A DNA stretch of 64,000 nucleotides from Mallotus nudiflorus (Eukaryota; Streptophyta; Magnoliopsida; Malpighiales; Euphorbiaceae): contig CANTUR010000145.1 in NCBI GenBank assembly GCA_947683625.1, positions 3,365,501 to 3,429,500 on the forward strand, read 5' to 3'. The position numbers were made by a program, and so were the translations under genes. The notes under the pieces are model-generated. The model did no database searches. It worked only from the letters and a program-made list of their open reading frames with translations, and was not told the DNA's origin. This document shows, piece by piece, positions 27,901 to 37,452 of the stretch. Numbering within the stretch: the first letter of the stretch is position 1; every line of letters begins with the position of its first letter.

Positions 27901-28283
27901 CAGTCTACTGTCCATAAGTGAATTGAATGATCTATTGGGTTGATTGAGATGTGAGGTGATAGATAGTGTGATTGTTGGAGCTCGGTTGACCAAGTGTCTC
28001 GGGGCCAATCACACTGACAGCCAGACTGTTGGAGCTCGGTCGACTTAGTGTCTCGGGGCCAGTCTGCTGTCCAGATTGGAATAAATGTTCTATTTGGAAT
28101 CAAGTGAGCCTGTATGGCTAGAGTGATGATGGGATTGTTTGAGGTTGTTATTATTTAGGGTTCTATGGATCCTTCATGAATTAAAACAAACATTTTCTAC
28201 ATTTAGTCTATTTATAAAAGTAAAGTTTGGCATTCGTGTGAAATGTGTGTATATATATACATACATATATATATATATATATG
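24906..28283 (+). mobile_element. Solo LTR D, segment 1
   Basis: A plus-strand LTR starts TGTAATATCCCGAA. It includes a GC-richer leader (25420-25680), the CTCTACTC-type hairpin block (26590-26675), the exon-like block (26780-26845), the CCTAGTG hairpin (27707-27725), and an extra copy of the tandem-hairpin block (27832-27913 and 27966-28072). Element A is inserted at 28284 in a TA-rich run, and D resumes at 59139. The two parts total 3865 bp, longer than its relatives. Confidence 0.88.
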
Positions 28284-31200
28284 TGTAATATCTCGTGTTT
28301 TTTTTAAAATATTTTTACACTGTACCGGGATATGCAGTGTTAATAATTTCTGTATGTTATATGATATTTTTACGAGTTAATATGTATTTAAAACCTATTT
28401 TAATTACTGTGTATTATTTTCAGTGTTTTACGTAAAATTTTCCCGGGACTTGCATTTTCGGGGAAATTTTCACGTAAACAATGTATTACTAATTATTTTG
28501 AATATATTTTCGGACTTGCATGCACTCATGCATAATTTTAAATTATTAAATAAAGTCTGTGTGTATATATTTATTTAATTAGGGTTTAATATATATAACC
28601 CTAATATTTTATTATTTATTTATTTATTTATTGTTATTTAATTATTTTATTTATTTATTATTAAATTATTAAAATTGTTTTATTAATATTTTATTAATAT
28701 TTAATTATTTTCTTTTCTTTTTCTTTTTCTTTTTTTTCTTTTTTTTTCTTTTCTTTTTCTTTTCCTTTTCTTTTTCTTTCTTTTCTTTCTTTCTTTTTCT
28801 TTTTCTTCTTCTCCTTCTTCCTTCTCCCGCGCCCGACCACCCACCTCACCCCTCACCGTCTGCAACTCCGGCCACCTACTGTCGGTGTGCCTCCCGGCTT
28901 GCCATCGCCGTTCCCAGCCATCCCCCGCCGCCAACAGCTCCCTTCCCCGGCGCCGGCAAGCTAGTTTTCCTCTTTTGGTCGAAATCTTCCCTTCGTCGTT
29001 TCTCCCTCCTCCGGCCACCGTTTTCAACACCGCTGGTCTCTTTCTTCTCCTTGAGGTCCGGTGAGTGTGATTCTAGCTTTGTTTTGAGCTAAAATGGTTT
29101 AGATTTGCTTAGGTTTCGAATTTTCAATTTCGGTCACATTCGGGTTCTTGATTTTTTTGAGCTTTGAATTGATTGATTCATAAAAACTCCCTTCACAAAT
29201 TTTGTTCCTAGTAGCTCAATCTACATGTATGAATTTTTGTAGAATTTTTGGAGATTGTTTGGATTTTTAAATATTTTAATATTATTTTCTAATTTTCGGA
29301 AATTAATTATTTAAATTATGAAATTGGGGTTTATGGTTAAATTAGGTGATGAAATGAATTATAGGAATTTATTTGGAATTTTTATGAATTTCTAAGTATT
29401 TATTTTGAATTATTGAAGTTTATGTGATTTTGAAAAATTAGGTTAATTATGTTTTAAATTGAATTTAATTGGTTAATTGAGTTTAATTATTAAAATTATT
29501 GATAAATATGTTGAGAAAATTAATTTTGGATAATTGTATAATTTTTGGTGAATTTTTGAAGTAATTTAGGTATATTTATATATATAGGGGCATTTTGGTA
29601 ATTTTACCCTAAATTGTCTAAAAATGTAATTTAATTGGTTTTAATAATTATTTAAGGTATAAAAATGATTTCTACAAAATATTTGGTATTTTTAACTAAT
29701 TAAAACTATTTTTCGTGAATTATTTTCAATTATATATAATATACGGTTTTATTAATAAAATGAGTTTTAATCGGTTTTTACAGTGTTTTAAGGTTAATTA
29801 TGTAATTTCTACTTATAGAATGAATTTCTATGTTGTAAGGATATTTTTGGTATTTCTGAAATTGTTATGTGTTTGTGGACCCCGGTCGGTAGATTGTAGT
29901 TTGGAGTCCGACCGAGGGGTTGTGGATTGTGTTGAGCTTATTTTTTGAAGTGTATTTCTTTGCAGGGTCAGCTCTACTCTTTGAGTAGAGAGATGTCCAT
30001 TTTACAGGGGAGGTTCTGTCAGATTTTCGGTAGAATTCTCGTAAAACGTGATATCCAGTCGAACCTTAATTCTGTTTCCGTATTTTAATACTCTAGATTG
30101 AATTCTAGGATTTCTGTTAGGTTTATTCTGATGTCGATTATTTATTGTTTGTTTAGTTGCACCGAGACCGAGGGCTAGTGGACCAGGCCCATCGGACCTG
30201 TCTCGTGGAGCGCATTAGGTGAGTTATTATACTATATATATATGCTTAGGATGCATGATTTAGAAATGCATGTTTTATTTTAATTAAATATGCATAAATA
30301 AATTGATTATTTCTTTAATTTATATTAAGTATATTTTTGGTTTATTTTTTGTATATATTAAATTATATACATGTTTTGTAAATAAAATATACTTAAAATG
30401 TTTTTAAATATATTTTTAGTGTAATTTATAATTTGATTGGATTTATTTGACGTATATATACTCGAAATATACCTGGTTTACTTTTGGTATATTTCTGGTA
30501 TATATATGGATTATATTGTTATTTCATTTATATTCATGCATCATTTATTTTTGTGAATGAATGATTTATATTATTAATGAAGGATATCAATAGAACGTGC
30601 TACCTAGTGGGCAGCACTAGGACCGAGTATGTACCGGTACACCTATAGCTTTAGGCTATAATACTAACTTATTTGTGGATATTGATTTGATGTGATTATT
30701 GATATGTGTGAGATGTGGTTTGGGTGTGATTGCTGGAGCTCGGTTGACCAAGTGTCTCGGGGCCAATCACACTGGCAGTCCGACTGCTGGAGCTCGGTTG
30801 ACTTAGTGTCTCGGGGCCAGTCTACTGTCTAAATGGATTAAATGGATATATTGGGAATAAGTGAGCCTGTATGGCTAGAGTGTTGTTTAATACTATTTTC
30901 TGAGGTTGCGATATTCTAGGGTTCTATGTGATCCTTCATAAACTGGGATTTTCAATAAAATATATAAAAATGATTTTCTGCATCTGTGTGAAATTGCCTG
31001 TATATATACATATTACATATATATTGTTGACTGTATGCATTATCACTTAGTGTGTATGTATATATATTATAGTAATTCACTCAGTGAGGTCTGACTCCCC
31101 TCCGTTGACTATTTTTCAGGAGAGTCAACTTCTTCAAACCTCAGTAGCAGGTCGATACGCCGGATTTCTTCCGCCCCGGCTTCTTTATGTAAATTGTCTA

Positions 31201-31522
31201 CTTGAGTCTTATTTATTTTATCTAGACACTACAGTAGTTGTGAATTAAAGTATTGGATTTCATGTACTTTATTTTAAAGAGATGTATTATATTGAAACTG
31301 GATTTGTATTAAAGAGATTATGTATCTATGAGATGAGATTTTGATTTAAATCCAGTTGATGTGAATAATATTATGATATTATGATTTTTATTTCCGCTGC
31401 ATATTATAGTGTTATTGTTATTATTGCATGTTTATTTTATTTTTAGGCTTGCTACGGGTTCCGGATTCGAAAGAATTCTCGTTCCCTAGCGCCGGTCATG
31501 GCCCCTATTTTGGGTCGTGACA
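28284..31522 (+). mobile_element. Element A 5' LTR
   Basis: 3239 bp, TGTAATATCTCG to GGGTCGTGACA, exactly the length of the 3' LTR at 55900-59138. Its pyrimidine-rich tract (28705-28820) leads into a GC-rich leader (28825-29060) ending in a GGTGAGTG donor-like sequence. The pair differ at scattered positions (for example TCTCG against TCCCG near the start), so A is older than B/C. The flanking duplication is imperfect: ATATG on the left, ATATA at 59139-59143. Confidence 0.92.
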
Positions 31523-31526
31523 AAGT

Positions 31527-31538
31527 TGGTATCAAAGC
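31527..31538 (+). other. Primer-binding site of element A
   Basis: TGGTATCAAAGC starts 4 bases after the LTR end. It differs by one G-to-A change from the initiator-Met consensus TGGTATCAGAGC found in B, C and G. Confidence 0.8.
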
Positions 31539-31722
31539 GGAGTTCTGTGTCAGGGCTTAGTTATGTGAGTTGTGGCCCTAGTTTTAAAGTTGTGTTTTTT
31601 TCTGTTGGACTACTGCAGTGTATTAGGTTCGAGTATGTCTTGATGAGTATTCCTTGCTGTAGTTTTCAGCGTTATTCCTCCGTTGTCTATTTTGTCTGAA
31701 TCTTTCCATTTGTCTTTTCAGA

Positions 31723-32115
31723 ATGAGGAGGCGAGCGCGTGTTGCTCCACCGATCGTTGAGGCCGAGGATGATGAGTCTTTTCAGGATGAGGTTTTACCT
31801 CCTGAGCAGCCAGTTAGATGTAGAGGTCGTGGCAGAGGTAGACCTCGAGGAGCGGCAGGTCGCCGTAGGCAGAGAGAGTTACAGGACGAGGAGCCTGTAG
31901 AGCCTGAGTTTGATGTTCTTGTTCCTCCAGTTGTTCAGCCTATTCAGCCTGCCTATCAGCAGGGTATGTCTGACCCTGAGGCAGCTTTATTCTATGCCCG
32001 AGTTGGCAGGATTGCTTTTGATGGTACTTCTGATCCTTTAGACTTTCTGCATGCGATTGAGACTAGGACTCGGACTGCTCACACCGAGTACCAACGGATC
32101 ATGATCGTCGAGTTG
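31723..32115 (+). pseudogene. Element A gag, N-terminal 131 codons
   Basis: Opens at an ATG directly after a pyrimidine-rich leader and encodes MRRRARVAPP, an acidic stretch, an Arg/Gly-rich segment (RGRGRGRPRG) and the start of the capsid-like domain. The open frame is exactly 131 codons up to the insertion point; the apparent C-terminus CNIPCF is LTR sequence. The frame resumes at 51509 after the B/C tandem and its duplicated AGTTG. Gag would form the particle that packages element RNA in the cytoplasm. Confidence 0.92.
32111..32115. repeat. Target-site duplication of the B/C tandem (left copy)
   Basis: AGTTG here is repeated at 51504-51508, just beyond the third LTR. A single pair flanks the whole three-LTR array, and there is none between its units. 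Confidence 0.93.
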
Positions 32116-32119
32116 TGTA

Positions 32120-32163
32120 ATATCCCGTGTTTTTAAAAATATTTTTACATTGTACCGGGATAT
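32120..32163 (+). repeat. Terminal inverted repeat inside the LTR start
   Basis: ATATCCCG (32120-32127) is mirrored by CGGGATAT (32156-32163) around an AT-only loop. The same pair is seen in K, I and A's 3' LTR, and in weakened form in older copies. Confidence 0.75.
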
Positions 32164-32256
32164 GCAGTGTCAATAATTTTGACTATATATGCGATATTTT
32201 TATGAGTTGATATGTATTTTAAACCTATTTTAATTACTGTCTATTATTTTCAGTAT

Positions 32257-32308
32257 TTTACGTAAAATTTTCCCGGGACTTTCATTTTCGGGGAAATTTC
32301 CACGTAAA
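32257..32308 (+). repeat. Imperfect inverted repeat with TTTACGT arms
   Basis: The left arm (32257-32277, TTTACGTAAAATTTTCCCG...) is a near reverse complement of the right arm (32288-32308, ending CCACGTAAA) around a short T-rich loop. It is present in K, I, D, L and A, so it predates these copies. Function unknown; it could be a stem in RNA or a paired protein site in the LTR promoter region. Confidence 0.7.
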
Positions 32309-32544
32309 CAATGTATTATTAATTATTTTAAATGTATTTACGGACTTGCATGAACTCATACATATTTTTAAATTATTAAATAAAGCCTGTGTGTGTATAT
32401 TTATTTAATTAGGGTTTATTATTACCCTAATATTTTATTATTTATTTATTATTATTTGATTATTTTATTTATTATTAAATTATTAAAAATTTATTATTTT
32501 ATTATTATTTATTTATTAATATTTAATTATTTTAATTTATTTTA

Positions 32545-32745
32545 TTTTTTTTCTTTTTCTTTTTTTTTTCTTTTCCTTTTTCTTTCTTTTTCTTTTCCTT
32601 TCTCTTTCCTTTTCTTCTTTTTCTTTTTCTTCTTCTTCTTCTTCTCTTCTTCCCGCGAGCGCCGACCACATTCCTCACCGCCGTTTCTCCCTCCTCCGGC
32701 CACCGTTTTCGACACCGCCGGTCTCTATCTTCTCCTTGAGCTCCG
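32545..32745 (+). promoter_or_regulatory. Pyrimidine tract and GC-rich leader ending in a splice-donor-like site
   Basis: About 110 bases of almost pure T/C lead into the only strongly GC-rich stretch of the 5' LTR half, which ends CTCCG at 32745, followed by GTGAGTG, a near-consensus plant 5' splice site. The composition resembles a transcribed 5' untranslated exon. A TATA-like stretch lies upstream near 32395-32410. That transcription starts here is inferred. Confidence 0.45.
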
Positions 32746-33665
32746 GTGAGTGTTATTCTAGCTTTGGTTTGAGCTAAAATGGTCTAGAATTGCTTAGGTT
32801 TCGATTTGAAGTTTTCGGCCTCTTTGAGTTTTTGATTTTTTTGAGCTTCGACTTGGATGATTCATGGAAACTTCCTTCACAAATGTTGTTCCTGGTAGCT
32901 TAATCTTCATGTATGAATTTTTACAGAATTTTTGGAGATTGTTTGGATTTTTGGGTATTTTTGAATATTTTAATATTATTTTCTAATTTTCGGAAATTAA
33001 TTATTTAAATTATGAAATTGGAGTTTATGGTTGAATTAGGTGTTGAAATGAATTATAGAAATTTATTTGGAATTTTTATGAATTTCTAAGTATTTATTTT
33101 TAATTATTGAAGTTTAGGTGATTTTGGAAAATTAAGTTAATTGTGTTTTAAATTGAATTTAATTGGTTAATTGAGTTTAATTATTGATATTATTGATATA
33201 TATGTTGAGAAAATTAATTTTGGATAATTGTATGATTTTTGGTGAATTTTTGAAGTAATTTAGGTATATATATATATATAGGGGTATTTTGGTAATTTTA
33301 CCCTAAATTGTCTAAAAATGTAATTTAATTGGTTTTAATATTTATTTAAGGTATAAAAATGATTTCTACAAAATATTTGGTATTTTTAACTAATTAAAAC
33401 TATTTTCCGGGAATTATTTTCAATTATATATATAATATACGGTTTTTCTAATAAAATGAGTTTTAATCGGTTTTTACAGTGTTTCAAGATTTATTATGTA
33501 ATTTCTACGTATGAAATGTATTTTTATGATTTAAGGATATTTTTGGTATATTTGAATATATATTCTGTGTTTGTGGACCCCGGTCGACAGATTGTAGTCT
33601 GGAGTCCGATCGAGGGGTTGTGATTGATTGTGGTGTTTATTTTTGAAGTGTATTTTCTTTGCAAG

Positions 33666-33748
33666 GTCGGCTCTACTCTTTTGAGTAGAGAGATGTCCGT
33701 TTTACAGGGGAGGTTCTGCCGGATTTTCGGTAGAATTCTCGTAAAACG
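33666..33748 (+). other. Hairpin block 1 after a splice-acceptor-like site
   Basis: It follows CTTTGCAAG (33658-33666; CTTTGCAG in A and D). CTCTACTC (33671-33678) pairs perfectly with GAGTAGAG (33683-33690) over a TTTT loop. CGTTTTAC (33698-33705) pairs with GTAAAACG (33741-33748) enclosing a smaller GCCG/CGGT stem. The block is retained in L, K, I, G, D, A, F and E, with decay mainly at CpG positions. It recurs at +8136 and +16272. Confidence 0.65.
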
Positions 33749-33856
33749 TGATATCCAGTCGAATCCTAATTTTCGATTCTGTGTTGAATACTCTAGATTT
33801 AATTCTAGGATTTTTGTTAGGGTTATTCTGATGTCGATTAATTATTTCTTGTTTAG

Positions 33857-33918
33857 TTGCGCCGAGACCGAGGGTTAGTGGACCAGGCCCGTCGGACCTG
33901 TCTCGTGGAGCGCATTAG
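33857..33918 (+). other. Exon-like GC-rich 62-base block
   Basis: The block is preceded by CTTGTTTAG and followed by GTGAGTTAC, i.e. acceptor-like and donor-like borders. It starts TTGCGCCGAGACCGAGG and includes GGACCAGGCC. It is conserved between highly AT-rich, drifting flanks in L, K, H, I, G, F, D, A and B/C. Splicing is not demonstrated. Confidence 0.5.
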
Positions 33919-34294
33919 GTGAGTTACTATATTATATATATATGCTTAGGATGCATGATTTAGAAAATGCATGTTTTATTTTGACTAAATATGCATAAAT
34001 AATATGATTTATATTCAAGTATATTTTTGGTATATTTTTGGTATATAATAAATTATATACATGTTTTATTAATAAAATATATTTAAAATGTTTTTAAATA
34101 TATTTTTAGTTTAATTCATGATTTGATTGGATTTATTTGACATATATATACTCAAAATATACCTGGTTTATGTTTGGTATATTTTCGGTATATATATGGT
34201 TTATATTGCTATTTCATTTATATCCATGCATCATTTATTTTTGTGAATGAATGTTTTATTATTTATTAATGAAGGATATCAATAGAACGTGCTA

Positions 34295-34352
34295 CCTAGT
34301 GGGCAGCACTAGGACCGAGTACGTACCGGTACGCCTATAGCTTTAGGCTATA
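34295..34352 (+). other. Cluster of three adjacent palindromes
   Basis: CCTAGTG/CACTAGG (34295-34301 with 34307-34313), the perfect 12-base palindrome CGTACCGGTACG (34322-34333), and TATAGC/GCTATA (34336-34341 with 34347-34352) follow one another with almost no spacer. The first is conserved in all complete LTRs here; the others decay in older copies. Confidence 0.7.
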
Positions 34353-34416
34353 TTACTAACTTATTTGTGGATATTGAATTGATTATGATTATTGATATGT
34401 GTGAGATGTGGTTTGA

Positions 34417-34522
34417 GTGTGATTGCTGGAGCTCGGTTGACCAAGTGTCTCGGGGCCAATCACACTGGCAGTCAGACTGTTGGAGCTCGGTTGACTTAGT
34501 GTCTCGGGGCCAGTCTACTGTC
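34417..34522 (+). other. Twin hairpin repeat of the LTR
   Basis: Two tandem units share the loop core TGGAGCTCGGTTGAC...AGTGTCTCGGGGC but have unrelated stems. Unit 1 is GTGTGATTG (34417-34425) with CAATCACAC (34457-34465). Unit 2 is GGCAGT-C-AGACTG (34467-34479) with CAGTCTACTGTC (34511-34522), about 12 pairs with one bulge and one G-T pair. Each stem is kept in every LTR copy of the window that covers it, on both strands, even in decayed ones. Copies in the second and third LTRs lie at +8136 and +16272. Confidence 0.75.
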
Positions 34523-34778
34523 CATATGGATTAAGTGGATATATTTGGAATAAGTGAGCCTGTATGGCCAGAGTGTTGTTTAACACTATTTTCTGAGGTT
34601 GCGATATTCTAGGGTTCTATGTGATCCTTCATAAAAGTTGATTTTCAGAAAAAATATATAAAATGATTTTTCTGCATCTGTATGAACTTGCCTGTATATA
34701 TACATATTACTCATATACTGTTGACTGTATGCATTATCACTTAGAGTGTATGTATATATATTATAGTAATTCACTCAG

Positions 34779-34837
34779 TGAGGTCTGACTCCCCTCCGTT
34801 GACTATTTTTCAGGAGAGTCAACTTCCTCAGACCTCA
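34779..34837 (+). other. Nested hairpin with an acceptor-like loop
   Basis: TGAGGTCTGA (34779-34788) pairs perfectly with TCAGACCTCA (34828-34837). Inside, GTTGACT (34798-34804) pairs with AGTCAAC (34817-34823). The inner loop contains TATTTTTCAGG, a good 3' splice-site match. It is found in all complete LTRs here. Confidence 0.7.
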
Positions 34838-35235
34838 GTAGCAGGTCGATACGCCGGATTTCTTCCGCCCCGGCTTCTTTATGTAAATTGTCTACTTGAG
34901 TCTTATTTATTTTATCTAGACACTGCAGTAGTTGTAAATTAAAGTGTTGGATTTTATGTACTTTATTTTAAAGAGATGTATTATAGTAAAACTGGATTTG
35001 TATAAAGATTATATATTTACGAGATTATATATGTGATGTGATGAGTTTTGAATTATATCCAGTTGATATGGATGATATTGTAATATTTATGATTTTTATT
35101 TTCCGCTGCATATTATATTTTTATGGTTATCATTGCATATTTATTTTATTTTTAGGCTTGCTACGGGTTCCGGATTCGAAAGAATTCCCGTTCCCTAGCG
35201 CCGGTCATGGCCCCTGTTTTGGGTCGTGACAAAGT

Positions 35236-35263
35236 TGGTATCAGAGCGAAGTTCGTATCAGAG
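35236..35263 (+). other. Primer-binding site of copy B with partial duplication
   Basis: TGGTATCAGAGC (35236-35247) is a perfect initiator-Met site. GTATCAGAG at 35238-35246 recurs at 35255-35263, a 17-base-spaced duplication that element A lacks (A goes straight from the site to GGAGTTCTG). The same arrangement is at 43372-43399 in copy C. Confidence 0.85.
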
Positions 35264-35445
35264 TGGAGTTCTGTGTCAGGGCTTAGTTTTGTGAGTTGTG
35301 GCCCTAATTTTAAAGTTGTGTTTTCTGTTGGACTACTGCAGTGTATTAGGTTCGAGTATGTCTTGATGAGTATTCCTTGCTGTAGTTTTCAGCGTTATTC
35401 CTCCGTTGTCTGTTTTGTCTGAATCTTTCCGTTTATCTTTTCAGA

Positions 35446-37452
35446 ATGAGGAGGCGAGCGCGTGTCGCTCCACCGGTCGTTGAGGCCAAGGATGATGAGT
35501 CTTTTCAGGACGAGGTTTTACCTCCTGAGCCGCCAGTTAGGCGTAGAGGTCGTGGCAGGGGTAGACCTCGAGGAGCGGCAGGTCGCCGTAGGCAGAGAGA
35601 GTTACAGGACGAGGAGCCTGTTGAGCCTGAGTTTGATGTTCCTGTTCCTCCAGTTGTTCAGCCTGTTCAGCCTGCCTATCAGCAGGGTATGTCTGACCCT
35701 GAGGCAGCTTTGTTCTATGCCAGAGTTGGCAGGATTGCTTTTGATGGTACTTCTGATCCTTTAGATTTTCTGCATGCGATTGAGACTAGGACTCGGACTG
35801 CTCATACCGAGTACCAGAGGATCATGATCGTTGAGTTGTCTGTCGAGGGACCAGCCTTGGATTGGTTCATTCAGATGATCCAGCCTTATATGATGACGAT
35901 GACATGGGTTCAGTTTCGAGAGCGATTCATGAGGAGATTTTGTCCAGAGCCTCTTCGTTTGAGCTATCATCTTCGTCTGACTAGTATTTCTCGTGGAGAT
36001 CGATCTGTAGAGGAGTATACCCGAGAGTTTCTTCGTCTGGGTAGATATGCTGAGGATCTGATGCGAGATCAGTATTTCACTGTTACTACCTATGTTACTG
36101 GTTTGGGTTCAGTTTTTGCTGGTATGCCTACAGCAGGTCTTACTCTCGAGTTGGTGATTGACCTAGCTAAGGAGATCGAGCTGAGGTTAGTTAGGCAGGG
36201 AACGATGCCTGATTATTACCAGTTGGGAGTTCAGTCGAGTGGATTGCAGGCTACTCCGTATTCGAGTTTTCATGTTGGTTCGAGTAGTCAGCAGCGAGGT
36301 TCGACTCAGCAGAGTCAGAGACAGCAGCAGCGAGTGCATCGGAGCAGTAGACATGGTCGTGGAGGTCAGCGTAAATCGTTCAGATTTGGGTCAGGTGCTT
36401 CGAGCAGCAGCAGTGGTCGTAGTTCTGGATCAGCGGCCAATGTTTGTCAAACTTATGGTAGAGTCCATCAGGGACCGTGTTATCTGACACCGTTGACATG
36501 TTTCAGATGTGGGCAGACGGGACATTTTGCCAGATCGTGTCCTTACCCCGGATATCAGCAGCAGCAGATTCCGCGATTCCCATAGCAGTCGATTGCTAGT
36601 GCAGCACCCGTGCCATTTCAGTTGCCACCAGCTCAGCATCAGAGTTCTACTCAGTTTGTTCCACAGCAGAGTCGTGGTAGAGGTACTAGAGGAGGTGCCA
36701 GAGGTGTTGGCCAGGCTTCTACCAGTCAGCAGGGAGGTTGAGGTCAGGCGAGAGTCTTCCATCTGACTCAGCAGGATGCTCAGGCATCTAATGCAGTCGT
36801 GGCAGGTATTCTTTCTGTTTGTTACCTGGATGCTTTGGTTTTGTTTGATCCGGGTGCCACACATTCGTTTGTTTCTCCCATTTTTGCTTCTAAATCTTGT
36901 TGGCAAGCTTCGAGGACGGCTTTTCCTTTGTCTGTTGCCACTCCTCTGAGTGATTCTTTGGACACCGATATTGTTCTTTCTGGTTGTCCAGTTCTCGTGG
37001 GAGATAGAGAATTACCCGTTGATTTGATTTTGTTGGATGTGATGGAGTTTGATGTTATTCTGGGAATGGATTGGTTATCCCAGCATTATGTCGTGGTTGA
37101 TTGCAGGAATAAGGAGGTGATTTTCAGAATTCCTGATGAAGTAGAATTTAAGTTTGTTGGTGACAGGAGTTCAGCACCTCAGAATCTTATTTCTGCTATT
37201 TCTGCTAGGAAGTTGTTGAGGAAAGGTTGTCAGGGGTTTTTGGCATTGGTTAGGGATACGTCAGTGGAGAAGTTATCACTCACAGATGTTCCTGTTGCTT
37301 GTGAGTTTCCTGATGTTTTTCCCGAGGAGTTACCAGGTTTACCACCTCATAGAGAGATTGAGTTCTGTATAGATGTGGTTCCAGGTATTACTCCTATATC
37401 TATGCCACCCTATCGTATGGCTCCTGCAGAGTTGAGAGAGTTGAAGGAGTAG
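35446..37452 (+). pseudogene. Copy B gag and protease, with three nonsense codons
   Basis: One reading frame covers Gag, zinc knuckle and protease, as in single-ORF Tekay/Del-type elements. Codons 1-379 encode Gag: a basic/acidic N-terminus, a capsid-like region (35700-36200), and a Ser/Gln/Gly-rich linker. The zinc knuckle CFRCGQTGHFARSC is at residues 352-365. A TAG at 36583-36585, a TGA at 36739-36741 and a TAG at 37450-37452 interrupt the frame; each matches a sense codon (Gln, Arg or Gln) changed by C to T. The protease signature LFDPGATHSF (about 36840-36870) has DPG in place of the common DSG/DTG, as in element A. Without readthrough no Gag-Pol can be made from this copy. Confidence 0.9.

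Larger units (their letters stand above)
32116..35231 (+). mobile_element. B/C tandem, first LTR
   Basis: 3116 bp, TGTAATATCCCG to GGTCGTGACA. It is shorter than the LTRs of A mainly because the GC-rich leader (32650-32745) lacks more than 100 bp. Module order: terminal inverted repeat, acGTaaa inverted repeat, pyrimidine tract (32545-32655), leader with donor-like end at 32745, CTCTACTC hairpin, exon-like block, CCTAGTG cluster, twin hairpins, GAGGTCTGA hairpin. The second and third LTRs look identical along their length apart from one base I noticed. Confidence 0.95.

Noticed and set aside
28279..28283. Perfect target-site duplication for element A
   Set aside because: ATATG on the left and ATATA at 59139-59143 do not match fully. 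The site lies in a TA-rich run where slippage or one mutation could account for it, so the insertion is supported by D's continuity and not by this duplication.
28701..29030. 109-codon minus-strand Lys/Arg/Glu-rich ORF (also 56317-56646)
   Set aside because: Antisense of the pyrimidine tract and leader in element A's LTRs; low-complexity, no initiation context or conserved domain.
32393..32749. 118-codon ORF repeated three times (also 40529 and 48665)
   Set aside because: It is a translation of the LTR AT-rich and pyrimidine tract (long Phe/Ser/Leu runs) and leader; no domain, and its repetition only reflects the tandem LTRs.
34417..34522. Possible CRISPR-like or tRNA gene repeat
   Set aside because: Only two units per LTR, no regular spacers, and a eukaryotic context. 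The fold lacks a tRNA acceptor stem, CCA end and T-loop.
36430..36906. 158-codon minus-strand ORF opposite gag (also 44566-45042)
   Set aside because: Antisense shadow of the Gln/Ser/Gly-rich gag region; its composition is explained by the opposite strand and it is broken up in element A.
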